DNA of 64,000 bases from the NCBI GenBank assembly GCA_964384945.1, contig CAYLMK010000004.1, positions 186,001 to 250,000 of the forward strand. The letters are read 5' to 3'. Below the pieces are notes generated by a model that was given only the letters and a program-made list of their open reading frames with translations, had not been told where the DNA came from and did not search any database. The translations under genes and the position numbers were made by a program. This document shows, piece after piece, positions 26,476 through 35,923 of the stretch. The stretch's first letter is position 1. Every line of letters starts with the position of its first letter. Source of the stretch: S015-6 sp964384945. GTDB taxonomy: Bacteria; Desulfobacterota; DSWW01.

Positions 26476-29400
26476 ATGGTTGCACTTTTTAAGAGCCGGA
26501 AGAACGGGGACGGATGCCAACCGCTGCCGGGTATGGACCAGGCCCAAACCGTCCGATATCGACACTTCAGGGAGTTGCTCGACCACAATCGGGCTACCCT
26601 GACGCTGATGGCCGATCTCGAGCAAACCTATTATGACAACCAGCCCTTTACCCTCCAGTCCGTGGAGAGAAAGTGCAGCCGGCTGCTCTCCGAGACCGAC
26701 GGCATGATTCAGTCCCTGGCGGGCATGTCCGGCAAGGAATACAGGCACCTCTCCGGAGTACTGGAAAGCCTTCGACGCAATGCACGGGATACCCTGGCCG
26801 CAGATACGACAGGGACCACGGATGCCTTGATTCTGCCCCTTGCCCAGATTGAAGCGCGCCACGCCAGGGACGTGGGAGCCAAGGCCGCCACGTTGGCCCG
26901 CATGCGGAGGGAGTTGGCCCTGCCGACACCCGAGGGGTTTGCCATCACCACCGCCGCCTACCGGCGGTTTCTCACCGAGACCGGCCTCGCCTCCGATATC
27001 GATGATGCCCTGGCCGAGGTTTCCGCCGACAATCCTGCCGCCCTGGAGGTCACTGCCCGCAGGATCCGCGCGTGGATCATAGAAAGCCCGCTGCCGGAGA
27101 CCATTCGCGCGGAGATAGAGGAGGCGTCCGGCAAGCTGACAAACGGGGCATCCTCCGGACAGCGACTGGCCGTGCGCAGCAGCGCCATCGGCGAAGACGG
27201 CGAAATATCCTTTGCCGGCCAATACACGTCGGTCCTGAACGTATCCGTCTCGGGCCTGGCCGAGGCCTACAAACAGGTGGTGGCCAGCAAGTATTCCACT
27301 TCCGCGCTTTCCTACCGCATGCACCATGGTTTGGATGACCGCGAGACCCCCATGGCCGTGCTGGTGCTCGAGATGGTCCTGCCGCGTCTGAGCGGCGTCT
27401 TGTATACCGCCGATCCGGTCGGCGCGAACCGGGACACGCTCCGGGTAAGCGCCGTCGAGGGTCTCGGCTCTGCCCTGGTGGGCGGCGACGCCTCCCCGCA
27501 GCGCAGCTATCGGATCGACAAGAGCGACTTCAGGATTCTGGATATGGCCGGCATGGCGTGTGAAGACCGATCCTCCGGTAACGGCTCGTCCGATGCGGAG
27601 TTTCTCCGCGAACTGTCGGAGGCCGCGCTGCAACTGGAAAAGCATTATGGACGCCCCATGGACGTCGAATGGGCACTGGAGGGCTCGGGCCGCCTCTTTC
27701 TCCTGCAGGCTCGCCCGCTGCTCGTGACTTCGGAGCCAACCGACCAAGGTCCGGAGCCGGTGTACGATTTTCCCGGCCATCCCGTTGTCATCCAAGGCGG
27801 CAAGTGCGCTGCGAGCGGCGCTGCGGCCGGCCGCGTGCGGGTGTTGAGAAACACCGAGTTGGAGGATCCCCTTCCGCGGCTTGACCCGGACACCATCCTG
27901 GTGGCCCGCACAGCGTCCACATCCATCACCCCCTGGATCGGCAAGGTGAAGGGAATCATCACCGATCTGGGTGGCGTCGCCAGCCACCTGGCCTCCGTGG
28001 CCCGGGAGTTCGGCGTTCCGGCGCTGTTCGATACCCAAACCGCCACCGCTACCCTCGCGGACGGAGATGAAATCACCCTGTGGGCAAGCCAATCTCGGGT
28101 TTATCGGGGCGTCGTGGATGAACTGACGCGCGGCATGCGGCCGGCAAGGCGTCCCATCTTTGCCAGTCCCGTCCATCTGCGCATGCAGCGTCTGCTGGAT
28201 CAGATTTCGCCATTGAACTTGACCGACCCTGACTCGGCTCAATTCGCCCAGGAGCACTGCCTTACGGTTCACGATATCATCCGCTTCTGCCACGAGATGT
28301 CGGTGCGCGAGATGTTCCGTTTCGGCGAGGTCGCGGGTCGTCTGCGCAACACGGTCCGTCTCAAGGTGAGCGTCCCCATCCATCTCTTGGCGTTGGATTT
28401 GGGCGGCGGACTGCGCCAGGGGTTGACCACCTGTGACGAGGTCAACGCCCACGACGTGGTCTGCGTGCCATTCCGGGCCATCTGGAAGGGCCTGGCCCAC
28501 CCGGGCATCGACTGGAGCAGCACCATCGCCGTGGGTGCCCACAACTTCATCTCCCTCATGGTGGGTGGTACCGTGCCCCAGCAAGGCGAGTTGGGCGGAG
28601 CCAGCTATGCGTTGGTCTCCGGCGATTACATGAACCTGAGCGCACGCTTCGGCTATCATTTCGCAACCGTCGACGCGCTCTGCGGCGCGGACACGGAGCA
28701 CAATTACATCAGCCTGCAATTCGCCGGAGGCGCCGGCGCATATTACGGGCGGACTCTGCGGGTCCAATATATGGCCAACGTTCTCACCCGCCTTGGGTTC
28801 GAGACCACCCTGAGGGGGGATCTGATCGAGGCGTTCATGGCCCGGTTGGACCAGGCCGCCATGGAGGATTCGCTAAATCAGTTGGGCCGTCTCTTGGGTA
28901 CCACCCGGCTGTTGGACATGGCGTTGAAGAGTCCTGAGCAAGTGGTTTCTTTGACCGACGCTTTCTTCCAGGGCAAGTACGATTTCCTGGCAGAAAGACG
29001 AGAGGATGCGCCCGAAGCCTTCCACCTGATCACCGGGAACTGGAAGACAAGCAAACCGGACATGGAACCTGGGGTTCTGCAGGACGGATCCGATTTCGGT
29101 TCCTGGATCTCGGCCGGCATATCGCAGGCCATGGTGCGCGTCATGGGCAAGCGGTACCAGGAGTTACTGGACAACATCGGAGCCTACTACTACTTCCCTC
29201 TGGCCATCGCCAAGGAGAGTCATATGGCCGACGGCAGCGCACGGGTCATGGCAAAGCCCCTGGCCGGAAACATCGATCAGGCGGGCGGACTGGCCTTCGC
29301 CATTCGCGACTGGGGCAACTACTTCGTCTTCCGCGTCAACGCACTGGAGGACAACGCGATCCTGTTTGAGTTCAAGAACGGCAAGCGCATCGAGAGGCGG

Positions 29401-29592
29401 AGTATCGAAACCCCCATTTCCTCGGGAGAGTGGTACCGGTTGCGCGTGGAAACACAAGGCCGCAGGATTCAGGCCTTCCTGGAAGATCGTCCGGTCATGG
29501 AGTACACGGCCGAGCGCGACCTGGACGGCTTCGTCGGCCTGTGGACCAAGGCCGATTCCGTTACCCTCTTCCATGACCTCGCCTTCGAGTGA
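26476..29592 (+). CDS. PEP/pyruvate-dikinase-like multidomain protein with C-terminal LamG-like domain
   Basis: A 1038-residue protein. Residues 1-110 are a helical region of no known family. Residues ~125-420 are a PPDK/PEP-synthase ATP-binding domain (RLAVRSSAIGEDGEISFAGQ, GVLYTADPVG, MDVEWALE). Residues ~445-550 are the swivelling phosphohistidine domain with H504 in GGVASHLASVAREFGVPALF. Residues ~570-900 are a region without the PEP/pyruvate TIM-barrel motifs. Residues ~930-1038 resemble a concanavalin/LamG fold (GEWYRLRVETQGRRIQAFLE). The missing TIM barrel means it is probably not a true PEP synthase; it may phosphorylate something else. It heads an operon with ChrB-type proteins and an MFS transporter, 80 bp upstream of the next gene. 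Confidence 0.8.
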   Translation: MVALFKSRKNGDGCQPLPGMDQAQTVRYRHFRELLDHNRATLTLMADLEQTYYDNQPFTLQSVERKCSRLLSETDGMIQSLAGMSGKEYRHLSGVLESLRRNARDTLAADTTGTTDALILPLAQIEARHARDVGAKAATLARMRRELALPTPEGFAITTAAYRRFLTETGLASDIDDALAEVSADNPAALEVTARRIRAWIIESPLPETIRAEIEEASGKLTNGASSGQRLAVRSSAIGEDGEISFAGQYTSVLNVSVSGLAEAYKQVVASKYSTSALSYRMHHGLDDRETPMAVLVLEMVLPRLSGVLYTADPVGANRDTLRVSAVEGLGSALVGGDASPQRSYRIDKSDFRILDMAGMACEDRSSGNGSSDAEFLRELSEAALQLEKHYGRPMDVEWALEGSGRLFLLQARPLLVTSEPTDQGPEPVYDFPGHPVVIQGGKCAASGAAAGRVRVLRNTELEDPLPRLDPDTILVARTASTSITPWIGKVKGIITDLGGVASHLASVAREFGVPALFDTQTATATLADGDEITLWASQSRVYRGVVDELTRGMRPARRPIFASPVHLRMQRLLDQISPLNLTDPDSAQFAQEHCLTVHDIIRFCHEMSVREMFRFGEVAGRLRNTVRLKVSVPIHLLALDLGGGLRQGLTTCDEVNAHDVVCVPFRAIWKGLAHPGIDWSSTIAVGAHNFISLMVGGTVPQQGELGGASYALVSGDYMNLSARFGYHFATVDALCGADTEHNYISLQFAGGAGAYYGRTLRVQYMANVLTRLGFETTLRGDLIEAFMARLDQAAMEDSLNQLGRLLGTTRLLDMALKSPEQVVSLTDAFFQGKYDFLAERREDAPEAFHLITGNWKTSKPDMEPGVLQDGSDFGSWISAGISQAMVRVMGKRYQELLDNIGAYYYFPLAIAKESHMADGSARVMAKPLAGNIDQAGGLAFAIRDWGNYFVFRVNALEDNAILFEFKNGKRIERRSIETPISSGEWYRLRVETQGRRIQAFLEDRPVMEYTAERDLDGFVGLWTKADSVTLFHDLAFE

Positions 29593-29672
29593 GGCAAGAT
29601 GATTCCAATGCCGTCGACCAATACGACACAGCATGCATACGATTTGTAACCTAGGAACAACAGGAGACATCG

Positions 29673-30647
29673 GTGACGCCCGACAATCCAAGACAATGGC
29701 TGCTCTTGATTCATCAGATCCCCCCCAAGCCCGACGCCCTGAGGGTGAAGATATGGCGGAGGCTGCAGCAGTTGGGTGCTGTGGCAATCAAGCAGTCCGT
29801 CTACGTCATGCCGCTTTCCGAGCAGTCCCGGGAGGATTTGAGCTGGACTCTCAAGGAGATCGTAGATGGAGGCGGGGATGGCTCCATCTCAGAGGCCCGC
29901 TTCGTTGAAGGCCTCACGGACGAGCAGATCATCACCTTGTTCCGGAATGCGCGTAAACTTGATTACGAGAAGATTATCCAGGATGCCAACCTGTTTCTCG
30001 CGGAATGGCCTTCGACGGACAGCGGGCCACAACAACCGCCCGCAAGAGGACCGGCTCAACTGTCCAGGTTGCAGCGCCGTCTGGAGGACATTGCGGCCAT
30101 CGATTTCTTTCAGGCGCCGGAACGCCCCACCGCGGAACTGCTGCTGAGAAAGCTGGGGACCCTTCTGTCCGGGAAATCATCCGCCAAGCACACGGCTGGT
30201 CGGGGTGTGGGCGATCTCCAGGGGAGAACCTGGGTGACCCGCGAAAACCTCTTTGTCGACCGCCTCGCCTGCGGCTGGCTGATCCGTCGCTTCGTGGACC
30301 CGACGGCGGCCTTCAGGTTCGCCCCAACACCGCAGGATTCCCACAAACCCGGTGAGATCCGATTCGACATGTTCGACGGAGAATACACCCACGAGGGAGA
30401 CCTTTGCACGTTTGAGGTCATGATACAACGCCTTCGGATCGAGGACCGGGCGCTTGTTCCCATGGCCGAAATCGTCCACGACATCGATTTGAAGGACGGC
30501 AAGTACGGCCGCAGCGAGACGGCCGGTTTCAACGCCCTTTTGTCCGGCCTGGTGGCCTCACAGCCCGACGATGAAGAGCGCATGGCGGAGGGCTTTCGAT
30601 TGTTTGAAAACCTTTACGCGTATTTTCATCGGAAGAAGCGGGACTGA
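29673..30647 (+). CDS. ChrB-like chromate resistance protein (two domains)
   Basis: A 324-residue protein starting at GTG 29673 behind CAGGAGA. The N-terminal domain (WLLLIHQIPPKPDALRVKIW, QSVYVMPLS) matches the ChrB N-terminal domain. The C-terminal domain (about 185-320) matches the chromate-resistance (Chrom_Resist) domain: NLFVDRLACGWLIRRFVDP, FDMFDGEYTHEGDLCTFEVM and IVHDIDLKDGKYG. ChrB of Ochrobactrum is a chromate-responsive regulator of the chr operon. His, Cys and Asp residues in the C-terminal domain could bind an oxyanion-related metal. No ChrA transporter is present here; an MFS protein follows instead. Confidence 0.85.
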   Translation: MTPDNPRQWLLLIHQIPPKPDALRVKIWRRLQQLGAVAIKQSVYVMPLSEQSREDLSWTLKEIVDGGGDGSISEARFVEGLTDEQIITLFRNARKLDYEKIIQDANLFLAEWPSTDSGPQQPPARGPAQLSRLQRRLEDIAAIDFFQAPERPTAELLLRKLGTLLSGKSSAKHTAGRGVGDLQGRTWVTRENLFVDRLACGWLIRRFVDPTAAFRFAPTPQDSHKPGEIRFDMFDGEYTHEGDLCTFEVMIQRLRIEDRALVPMAEIVHDIDLKDGKYGRSETAGFNALLSGLVASQPDDEERMAEGFRLFENLYAYFHRKKRD

Positions 30648-30686
30648 CCCGTCTAAAGAGAAGAAACCTTCAAGAGGAGAACCCTG

Positions 30687-31124
30687 ATGAAATGGATCAC
30701 CCGATCCCATGTCCACGTGGACCGTGCGGCCTGCCCGTGGCTGATCACCCGGTTCGTGGACTCGGACGCCGAGTTCCTGTTCGTGCCCAAAAGCAAGGTG
30801 ATGGAGATCGCGCAGAAGAAGGACGCGATCCCGTTTGACACTCCTGGAGCCGAACTCCACCACCGGGATAATCTGTGCACCTTCGATGTGATCATCCGCG
30901 AGTATGGATTGACCGACAAGGCACTGCTGCGCATGGCCAAGGTGATCAACGCGGCCGATACCGACCGTCTCGATGCCGATCCCCTGGCCGCCGGCCTCGA
31001 GGCCATCGCCGTGGGATACAGCCTGCGCTATCCGGACGACCTGGAGAGCATCGAGCGGCAGTTCGAGGTCTACGATGCCCTCTACGCCTGGTGCCGCCTG
31101 CATACGGCCCGGAGCGGATCCTGA
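30687..31124 (+). CDS. stand-alone chromate-resistance-domain protein
   Basis: A 145-residue protein consisting only of the Chrom_Resist domain. Key segments are SHVHVDRAACPWLITRFVD, PFDTPGAELHHRDNLCTFDV and INAADTDRLDADP. It is related to the C-terminal half of the preceding ChrB-like protein (DRxAC-WLI-RFVD, DNLCTF) and probably arose by duplication. The conserved H, D, C and H-H residues are candidate metal or oxyanion ligands. The ATG follows AAGAGGAGAACCC. It is co-transcribed, 39 bp after one gene and 11 bp before the MFS gene. Confidence 0.82.
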   Translation: MKWITRSHVHVDRAACPWLITRFVDSDAEFLFVPKSKVMEIAQKKDAIPFDTPGAELHHRDNLCTFDVIIREYGLTDKALLRMAKVINAADTDRLDADPLAAGLEAIAVGYSLRYPDDLESIERQFEVYDALYAWCRLHTARSGS

Positions 31125-31135
31125 AGGACAGTAAG

Positions 31136-32407
31136 ATGCCAGACCATGAATCCATGAGGGCCCGTGCCGGCCGACTTCCCGGGTTTCTCGCGCTGCAGCA
31201 GAGCACCATCGGGGTCTTGACGATGGTCGTGCTGGTCGGCATGGGCGAACGCATGGCCGAGCGTTTTCTGCCCATCTACCTGCTCGCCCTGGGGGGCAGC
31301 GCGCTGGCCATCGGCCTGCTGCAGGCCATGGACAATCTGCTTTCGGCGCTCTACAGCTTTCCCGGCGGCTACCTTTCGGACCGCATCGGCACCAAGCGGT
31401 CTCTCCTGGTTTTCAACCTGGTGGCCATGGCCGGCTTTGCCCTGGTGATCCTGATACCCGCCTGGCAGGCAGTGCTGGCCGGAGCGGTGCTCTTCATCTC
31501 CTGGTCGGCTATCTCGCTGCCGGCCACCATGAGCCTGATGTACAAGGTGCTGCCCCACAACAAGCGCACCATGGGGGTGAGCATGCATTCGCTGGTGAGG
31601 CGCATTCCCATGGCCCTGGGACCCCTCATGGGCGGGCTCTTCATCGGCGCCTGGGGTGAGCGCAGCGGGGTCCGCCTCGCCTTTGGGGCCGCCCTGGTCA
31701 TGGCCGCGGCGGCGCTCGTGCTGCAGCAGCGCATGATCCGGGACGACACACCCGCGGAGATGGCCCCGGCGAACGCGGGCGGCCTGACCCCGGAGAAGAA
31801 CCCGCTCAAGCTCATGCGACGGATGAGTCCGGTCATGAAGGGGCTGCTGGCCACCGACATCCTGGTCCGCTTCTGTGAACAGATCCCGTATGCCTTCGTG
31901 GTGGTCTGGTGCATGAAGACCATCGCCAAGCCGGTGTCGGCCGTCGAGTTCGGCGTGTTGACCGCCGTCGAGATGACGACGGCGGTGCTCGTCTACGTCC
32001 CGGTCGCTTACCTGGCCGACCGCGGCGCGAAGAAGCCCTTCGTGCTCGCGACCTTTGTCTTTTTCACCCTGTTTCCCCTGGCGCTTCTCCACAGCCGCTC
32101 CCTGGGGTGGCTGGTCGCGGCGTTCATCCTGAGGGGGCTCAAGGAGTTCGGCGAGCCCACCCGCAAGGCCCTGATCATGGATCTGTCGCCGGGGGACTGC
32201 AAGGCAGGCATGTTCGGGCTCTACTACCTGATCCGGGACGTTTTTGTCGCCGTTGCCGCCCTGGGAGGCGCGTTCTTGTGGCAGATCAGCCCGGAGACCA
32301 ACCTCATCGCGGCGTTCTCTTTCGGGCTCATCGGCACCGTGGGGTTCGCGCTTTTCGGCCGTGACATGCCGGTGCCCAAAATCAACGAGGAGGCGCATCC
32401 CGACTGA
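31136..32407 (+). CDS. MFS transporter
   Basis: A 423-residue major facilitator with about 12 membrane helices. The loop 2-3 motif is GGYLSDRIGTKRSL, with a related motif in the second half (AYLADRGAKKPF). A cytoplasmic loop of about 40 residues separates the two halves. It has no close match to a drug or sugar class that I can name. Its position after two chromate-resistance-domain genes suggests export of a toxic oxyanion or metal complex in the role usually filled by ChrA. The ATG at 31136 follows AAGGACAG. Last gene of the operon. Confidence 0.85.
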   Translation: MPDHESMRARAGRLPGFLALQQSTIGVLTMVVLVGMGERMAERFLPIYLLALGGSALAIGLLQAMDNLLSALYSFPGGYLSDRIGTKRSLLVFNLVAMAGFALVILIPAWQAVLAGAVLFISWSAISLPATMSLMYKVLPHNKRTMGVSMHSLVRRIPMALGPLMGGLFIGAWGERSGVRLAFGAALVMAAAALVLQQRMIRDDTPAEMAPANAGGLTPEKNPLKLMRRMSPVMKGLLATDILVRFCEQIPYAFVVVWCMKTIAKPVSAVEFGVLTAVEMTTAVLVYVPVAYLADRGAKKPFVLATFVFFTLFPLALLHSRSLGWLVAAFILRGLKEFGEPTRKALIMDLSPGDCKAGMFGLYYLIRDVFVAVAALGGAFLWQISPETNLIAAFSFGLIGTVGFALFGRDMPVPKINEEAHPD

Positions 32408-32485
32408 GCGAGTCGTCTCACCTCTTTCCCCCGCTCAGGGGTTCCTGGCGGACTTGATCCCTTCTTCTTGGCCCCTTTTCTATGC

Positions 32486-32536
32486 TTGACAGTCCGGGCT
32501 GGAGGATGGTAGAAGGGGTGAAACCGACCGGTCGGT
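32486..32536 (+). promoter_or_regulatory. promoter and TetR operator
   Basis: TTGACA at 32486-32491, an 18-bp spacer and TAGAAG at 32510-32515. The perfect 14-bp palindrome ACCGACCGGTCGGT (32523-32536) lies at the predicted transcription start. A TetR gene follows 25 bp later, so autoregulation is likely. Confidence 0.72.
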
Positions 32537-32560
32537 CTCAATACTCAAGGGCCGCTTCCC

Positions 32561-33151
32561 ATGAATCTTAGAGAAAGGATCATCCGGGAGTCCCTCAGGC
32601 TCTTCTCCGTCAGGGGGTTCCTGGGAACTTCTCTGGCGAACATCATGGAGGCTTCCGGAACCTCCAAGGGCGGTTTTTACAATCACTTCCGAAGCAAGGA
32701 GGCGCTCTTCGCGGCCGTGCTGAGCGAATCCCGGAAGATCTGGCGGGAGAAGAACCTCGCCGGCCTGGACGGCATGGACGACCGCCCGCTGGAAAAGGTC
32801 GAACGCCTTCTGGACAATTACAGGGCGCTTTACCTTCGAGACACGGAGGACTTCCCCGGTGGCTGCGTCTTCATCGGCCTCGCCGTGGAGCTCTCCGGGA
32901 GAGAGCCCCATCTGGCCTCGGAGGTGCGGGAAGGCTTCGTGCGCCTCAAGGCCATGATCGAGCGATACCTGCACAGGGCCCGGCAGAGCGGGCAGATCGC
33001 TGCGGAGGTCGATCCGGACCGGACGGCCGAGGTCATCTTCGCGGGCATGCTGGGGGCATCCCTGATGTACAGCCTGGACAAATCGACCTCCAACCTGGAC
33101 CGTACGGTCGATTCCCTGATCCACTTCCTGCGGGGCCTGGCCAGGGCGTGA
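32561..33151 (+). CDS. TetR/AcrR family regulator
   Basis: A 196-residue repressor. The N-terminal HTH reads SLRLFSVRGFLGTSLANIME with GGFYNHFRSKEALFAAVL. The C-terminal ligand domain (FPGGCVFIGLAVELSGREP) resembles the YcdC/NemR-like group. It probably controls its own promoter and the downstream acyl-CoA operon, responding to an acyl-CoA or related metabolite (inference). A perfect palindrome overlaps its promoter. The next gene begins 102 bp downstream in the same direction. Confidence 0.88.
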   Translation: MNLRERIIRESLRLFSVRGFLGTSLANIMEASGTSKGGFYNHFRSKEALFAAVLSESRKIWREKNLAGLDGMDDRPLEKVERLLDNYRALYLRDTEDFPGGCVFIGLAVELSGREPHLASEVREGFVRLKAMIERYLHRARQSGQIAAEVDPDRTAEVIFAGMLGASLMYSLDKSTSNLDRTVDSLIHFLRGLARA

Positions 33152-33253
33152 GGCGCGCCTCCCGGGGGCTCTCTGCCCGGCGGAGGGCGGGCGGCAAAGG
33201 CATGCAACGCTTTCAAGAGACCCCACGGAGGGTCCGAACGAAAGGAGAGGGAC

Positions 33254-34711
33254 ATGGCACTTCGTACCCGCGAGGAATACCTGTCCGCCCTGCGGCGGAT
33301 GCGGCCCAACGTTTACAAGTTCGGCAAGCCCATCGAAGACGTGGTTTCCCACCCCGCCACCCGCCGCGTCGTGGAGAGCCACGCGCGGGGGATCGACGCG
33401 GCCCGGGACCCGGCTCTTGCCCCGATCTTCACGACCACTTCCAGCCTGACCGGGCAGACCATCCACCGGCACACCTCCCTCATGACCTCGGCCGAGGAGA
33501 TGGTCTTCAACTCCCGGATGAAGCGGAAGATGTATCACATCACAGGTTCCTGCACGGGCGGGCTCTGCGTGGGGTGGAACGGCATGAACGTGATGTGGTC
33601 CGTCACCCATGATGCGGACCAGGCCCTGGGAACCGATTACCACGAGCGGCTGAGGAAGTGGGCCCTCCATTTCCAGAAGCAGGGCCTGATCGTGGCCGGC
33701 GCGCTGACCGACGCCAAGGGAAACCGTGCGCTCAAGCCCCACCAGCAGGCCGATCCGTACACGAACCTGCACATCGCCGAACGCCGCAAGGACGGTATCG
33801 TCCTCAGGGGCGCCAAGGTGATGATCTGCGGCACGGCCGCGGCGGAAGAGATCTTCCTGCTGCCGGGCAGCGTCTACCGCGAGGAGGACAAGGACTTCTG
33901 CCTGGCCTGTGCGGTGCCCAGGGATGCCGAGGGCCTCACGATCGTTGAGACCCGCCATCCGAGCGACGAGCGGGAGCTTGCCGAAGGGTTCGACGCCCCG
34001 ACGGAGACCGGGATCACACAGGCCTACCTGCTTTTCCAGGATGTGTTTGTGCCCAACGAGCGGGTGTTCCTTGCCGGGGAGGCTCAGTACTCCGCGGACG
34101 TCATCACCCGGTTCACCGGCACATACCGCGCCTGCATCGGCGCATGTGTGGCCGGCCAGGGGGATGTCATGGTCGGCGCGGCGGCCCTGATCGCCCGGGC
34201 AAACGGCCTGAGCACCAAGACCTTCCGGGAGAAGCTCATCCAGATGGAGGTCAACAACGAGACGACCTTCGCGACCGGCCTGGGTGCCATCCTCCTGGGC
34301 CGCAAACATCCCTCGGGCGTCTGGGTGGCGGACTCGCTCACGGCCCATGTGAACAAGGTCCATGTGGCGACCCTGCCGTACGAGACCAAGAGGCTCTGCC
34401 AAGAGATCGGCGGGGGCATCGTCGAAACCGGGTGTTTCCCGTCCTACGAGGACTTCAACAACCCGGATTACGGTCCCCTCATTCAACGGTGCATCAAGGC
34501 AGGCGGTTGTTCGGCAGAGACGAGGGCGAAGATCGCCAGGCTGATCGAGTGGTTGACGATCGGCGCCGGAGTGCCCGGCTGCATGCACGGGGGCGGATCG
34601 CCCGACGGCGCGAGGATGGTGGTCTTCGGCACCTCCCCCCTGAAGGATTACATCCAGTACGCGAGCAAGATTGCGGGTCTCGCCGAGGAAGTGCCCGAGC
34701 CCGCGAAGTAG
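33254..34711 (+). CDS. 4-hydroxybutyryl-CoA dehydratase/HpaB family protein, ligand-altered
   Basis: A 485-residue flavoprotein-fold protein of the AbfD/HpaB family. The family includes the FAD- and [4Fe-4S]-dependent 4-hydroxybutyryl-CoA dehydratase and flavin monooxygenases. In AbfD the cluster is held by C99, C103, H292 and C299. Here the corresponding places read C100-x4-C105 (SCTGGLC), Y291 and C298 (YRACIGAC). The His ligand and the x3 spacing are therefore lost. GQGDVMVGAA after it matches the family. It may act on an acyl-CoA without an iron-sulfur cluster or with an altered one. The ATG follows AAAGGAGAGGG. First structural gene after tetR. Confidence 0.8.
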   Translation: MALRTREEYLSALRRMRPNVYKFGKPIEDVVSHPATRRVVESHARGIDAARDPALAPIFTTTSSLTGQTIHRHTSLMTSAEEMVFNSRMKRKMYHITGSCTGGLCVGWNGMNVMWSVTHDADQALGTDYHERLRKWALHFQKQGLIVAGALTDAKGNRALKPHQQADPYTNLHIAERRKDGIVLRGAKVMICGTAAAEEIFLLPGSVYREEDKDFCLACAVPRDAEGLTIVETRHPSDERELAEGFDAPTETGITQAYLLFQDVFVPNERVFLAGEAQYSADVITRFTGTYRACIGACVAGQGDVMVGAAALIARANGLSTKTFREKLIQMEVNNETTFATGLGAILLGRKHPSGVWVADSLTAHVNKVHVATLPYETKRLCQEIGGGIVETGCFPSYEDFNNPDYGPLIQRCIKAGGCSAETRAKIARLIEWLTIGAGVPGCMHGGGSPDGARMVVFGTSPLKDYIQYASKIAGLAEEVPEPAK

Positions 34712-34774
34712 GCGCACGATAACCCGGCCCGGCAGGAGGGCCCACCCCAAGCGACGTGGAAAGGAGGCACAGCG

Positions 34775-35923
34775 ATGGATTTTGCGTTTTCCGAGAGGGA
34801 ACAGTTGCTCAGGAAGGCTGTGAGGGAATTCTCCGAGAAGGAGATTCCGCCCAGGATGGAGGCGATGGAGGCGACGGGCGAGTTCCCGATGGACCTGCTC
34901 AAGCCCATGAGCACGCTGGGCTTGACCGGCATCATCACGCCTCCGGAGTACGGCGGGGTCGGTCTGGGCATGCTGGCCCGCACCATCGGCCTGGAGGAGA
35001 CGGGGCGGGTCTGCGCCGCGATTCCGATGGCCATGCAGGTGCACCACATGTGCTGCGCGGTCATCAACGACTTCGGCAAGGAGGAACAGAAGCAGAAGTA
35101 CCTCCCCCGCCTTGCCAAGGGCGAGACCATGGGCGTGGTGGCGGTGACGGATCCCTCGGGCGGATCGGACGTGGTGGGCATCCAGACCAGCGCCGAGCGC
35201 AAGGGCGACCAGTGGATCCTGCGGGGCAGGAAATGCTTCATCACGAACTCGCATACCTCCGACTTCTGGGTCGTGATCGCCAGGACCTCCCCCGGGGCAA
35301 AGGGCCTGACCGCCTTCATCGTGAACAAGGATGATCCCGGGGCCAAGGCGGGCCGAAAAGAGAACAAGTTCGGCCTTCGGGGCGCCAATACGGGCGAGCT
35401 CGTCTTCGACAACTGCGCGGTTCCTCACGCCAACATCCTCGGACAGGAGGGAGGCGGGCTGGCGGTGGCCATGAAGACCGTAAGCGAAGTGGGCCGGCCG
35501 GGCATGGCGGCCGTGGCCCTCGGCATCATCGCCGCCTGCCTGGAAGAGGCGGCCAAGTTCGCGACCGAGAGGACCCTGTACGGCAAGCCCATCAGCGAGC
35601 TTCAGGCCATCCGGTTCCACCTCGCCGACATCTACACGGAGCTCGAGATATCCAGGCTCCTTTGCTATCGGGCCTCCTGGATGAAGGACCAGAACATGCG
35701 ATGCGACACCGAGATGGCCCTGGCCAAATACTACACCTGCGACGCGGCGGCCCGATGCGCCAAGAAGGCGATCGAGATCCACGGCTCCTACGGGATCATG
35801 CAGGAGTACAAGGTGCAGCGGCTCCTCCGGGATGCGATGGTGACCATCCCGGCCGGGGGCACGGCCGAGATCGCCAAGGTGGTCATGTCCAGGACGGCGT
35901 TGGCCGCCTACGAGAAGAAATAG
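34775..35923 (+). CDS. acyl-CoA dehydrogenase
   Basis: A 382-residue flavoprotein with the standard fold: an N-terminal helical domain, FAD-binding DPSGGSDVVGIQT and CFITNSHTSDFWVVIART, and the C-terminal IEIHGSYGIMQEYKVQRLLRD. In most family members the base is the Glu of (Y)EGT near the C-terminus; here the sequence is IPAGGTAEI, so that Glu is absent. The alternative Glu site of IVD/LCAD enzymes, directly before Arg in the helix after the middle domain, reads SEVGRPG here and also lacks Glu. It therefore has an unusual active site. Electrons would pass to the EtfBA encoded next. The ATG follows AAAGGAGG. Confidence 0.9.
   Translation: MDFAFSEREQLLRKAVREFSEKEIPPRMEAMEATGEFPMDLLKPMSTLGLTGIITPPEYGGVGLGMLARTIGLEETGRVCAAIPMAMQVHHMCCAVINDFGKEEQKQKYLPRLAKGETMGVVAVTDPSGGSDVVGIQTSAERKGDQWILRGRKCFITNSHTSDFWVVIARTSPGAKGLTAFIVNKDDPGAKAGRKENKFGLRGANTGELVFDNCAVPHANILGQEGGGLAVAMKTVSEVGRPGMAAVALGIIAACLEEAAKFATERTLYGKPISELQAIRFHLADIYTELEISRLLCYRASWMKDQNMRCDTEMALAKYYTCDAAARCAKKAIEIHGSYGIMQEYKVQRLLRDAMVTIPAGGTAEIAKVVMSRTALAAYEKK

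Noticed and set aside
31136..32407. Interpretation of the MFS protein as the chromate transporter ChrA
   Set aside because: Loop motifs and the 6+6 helix layout are those of MFS proteins; ChrA has a different fold and conserved motifs that are absent.
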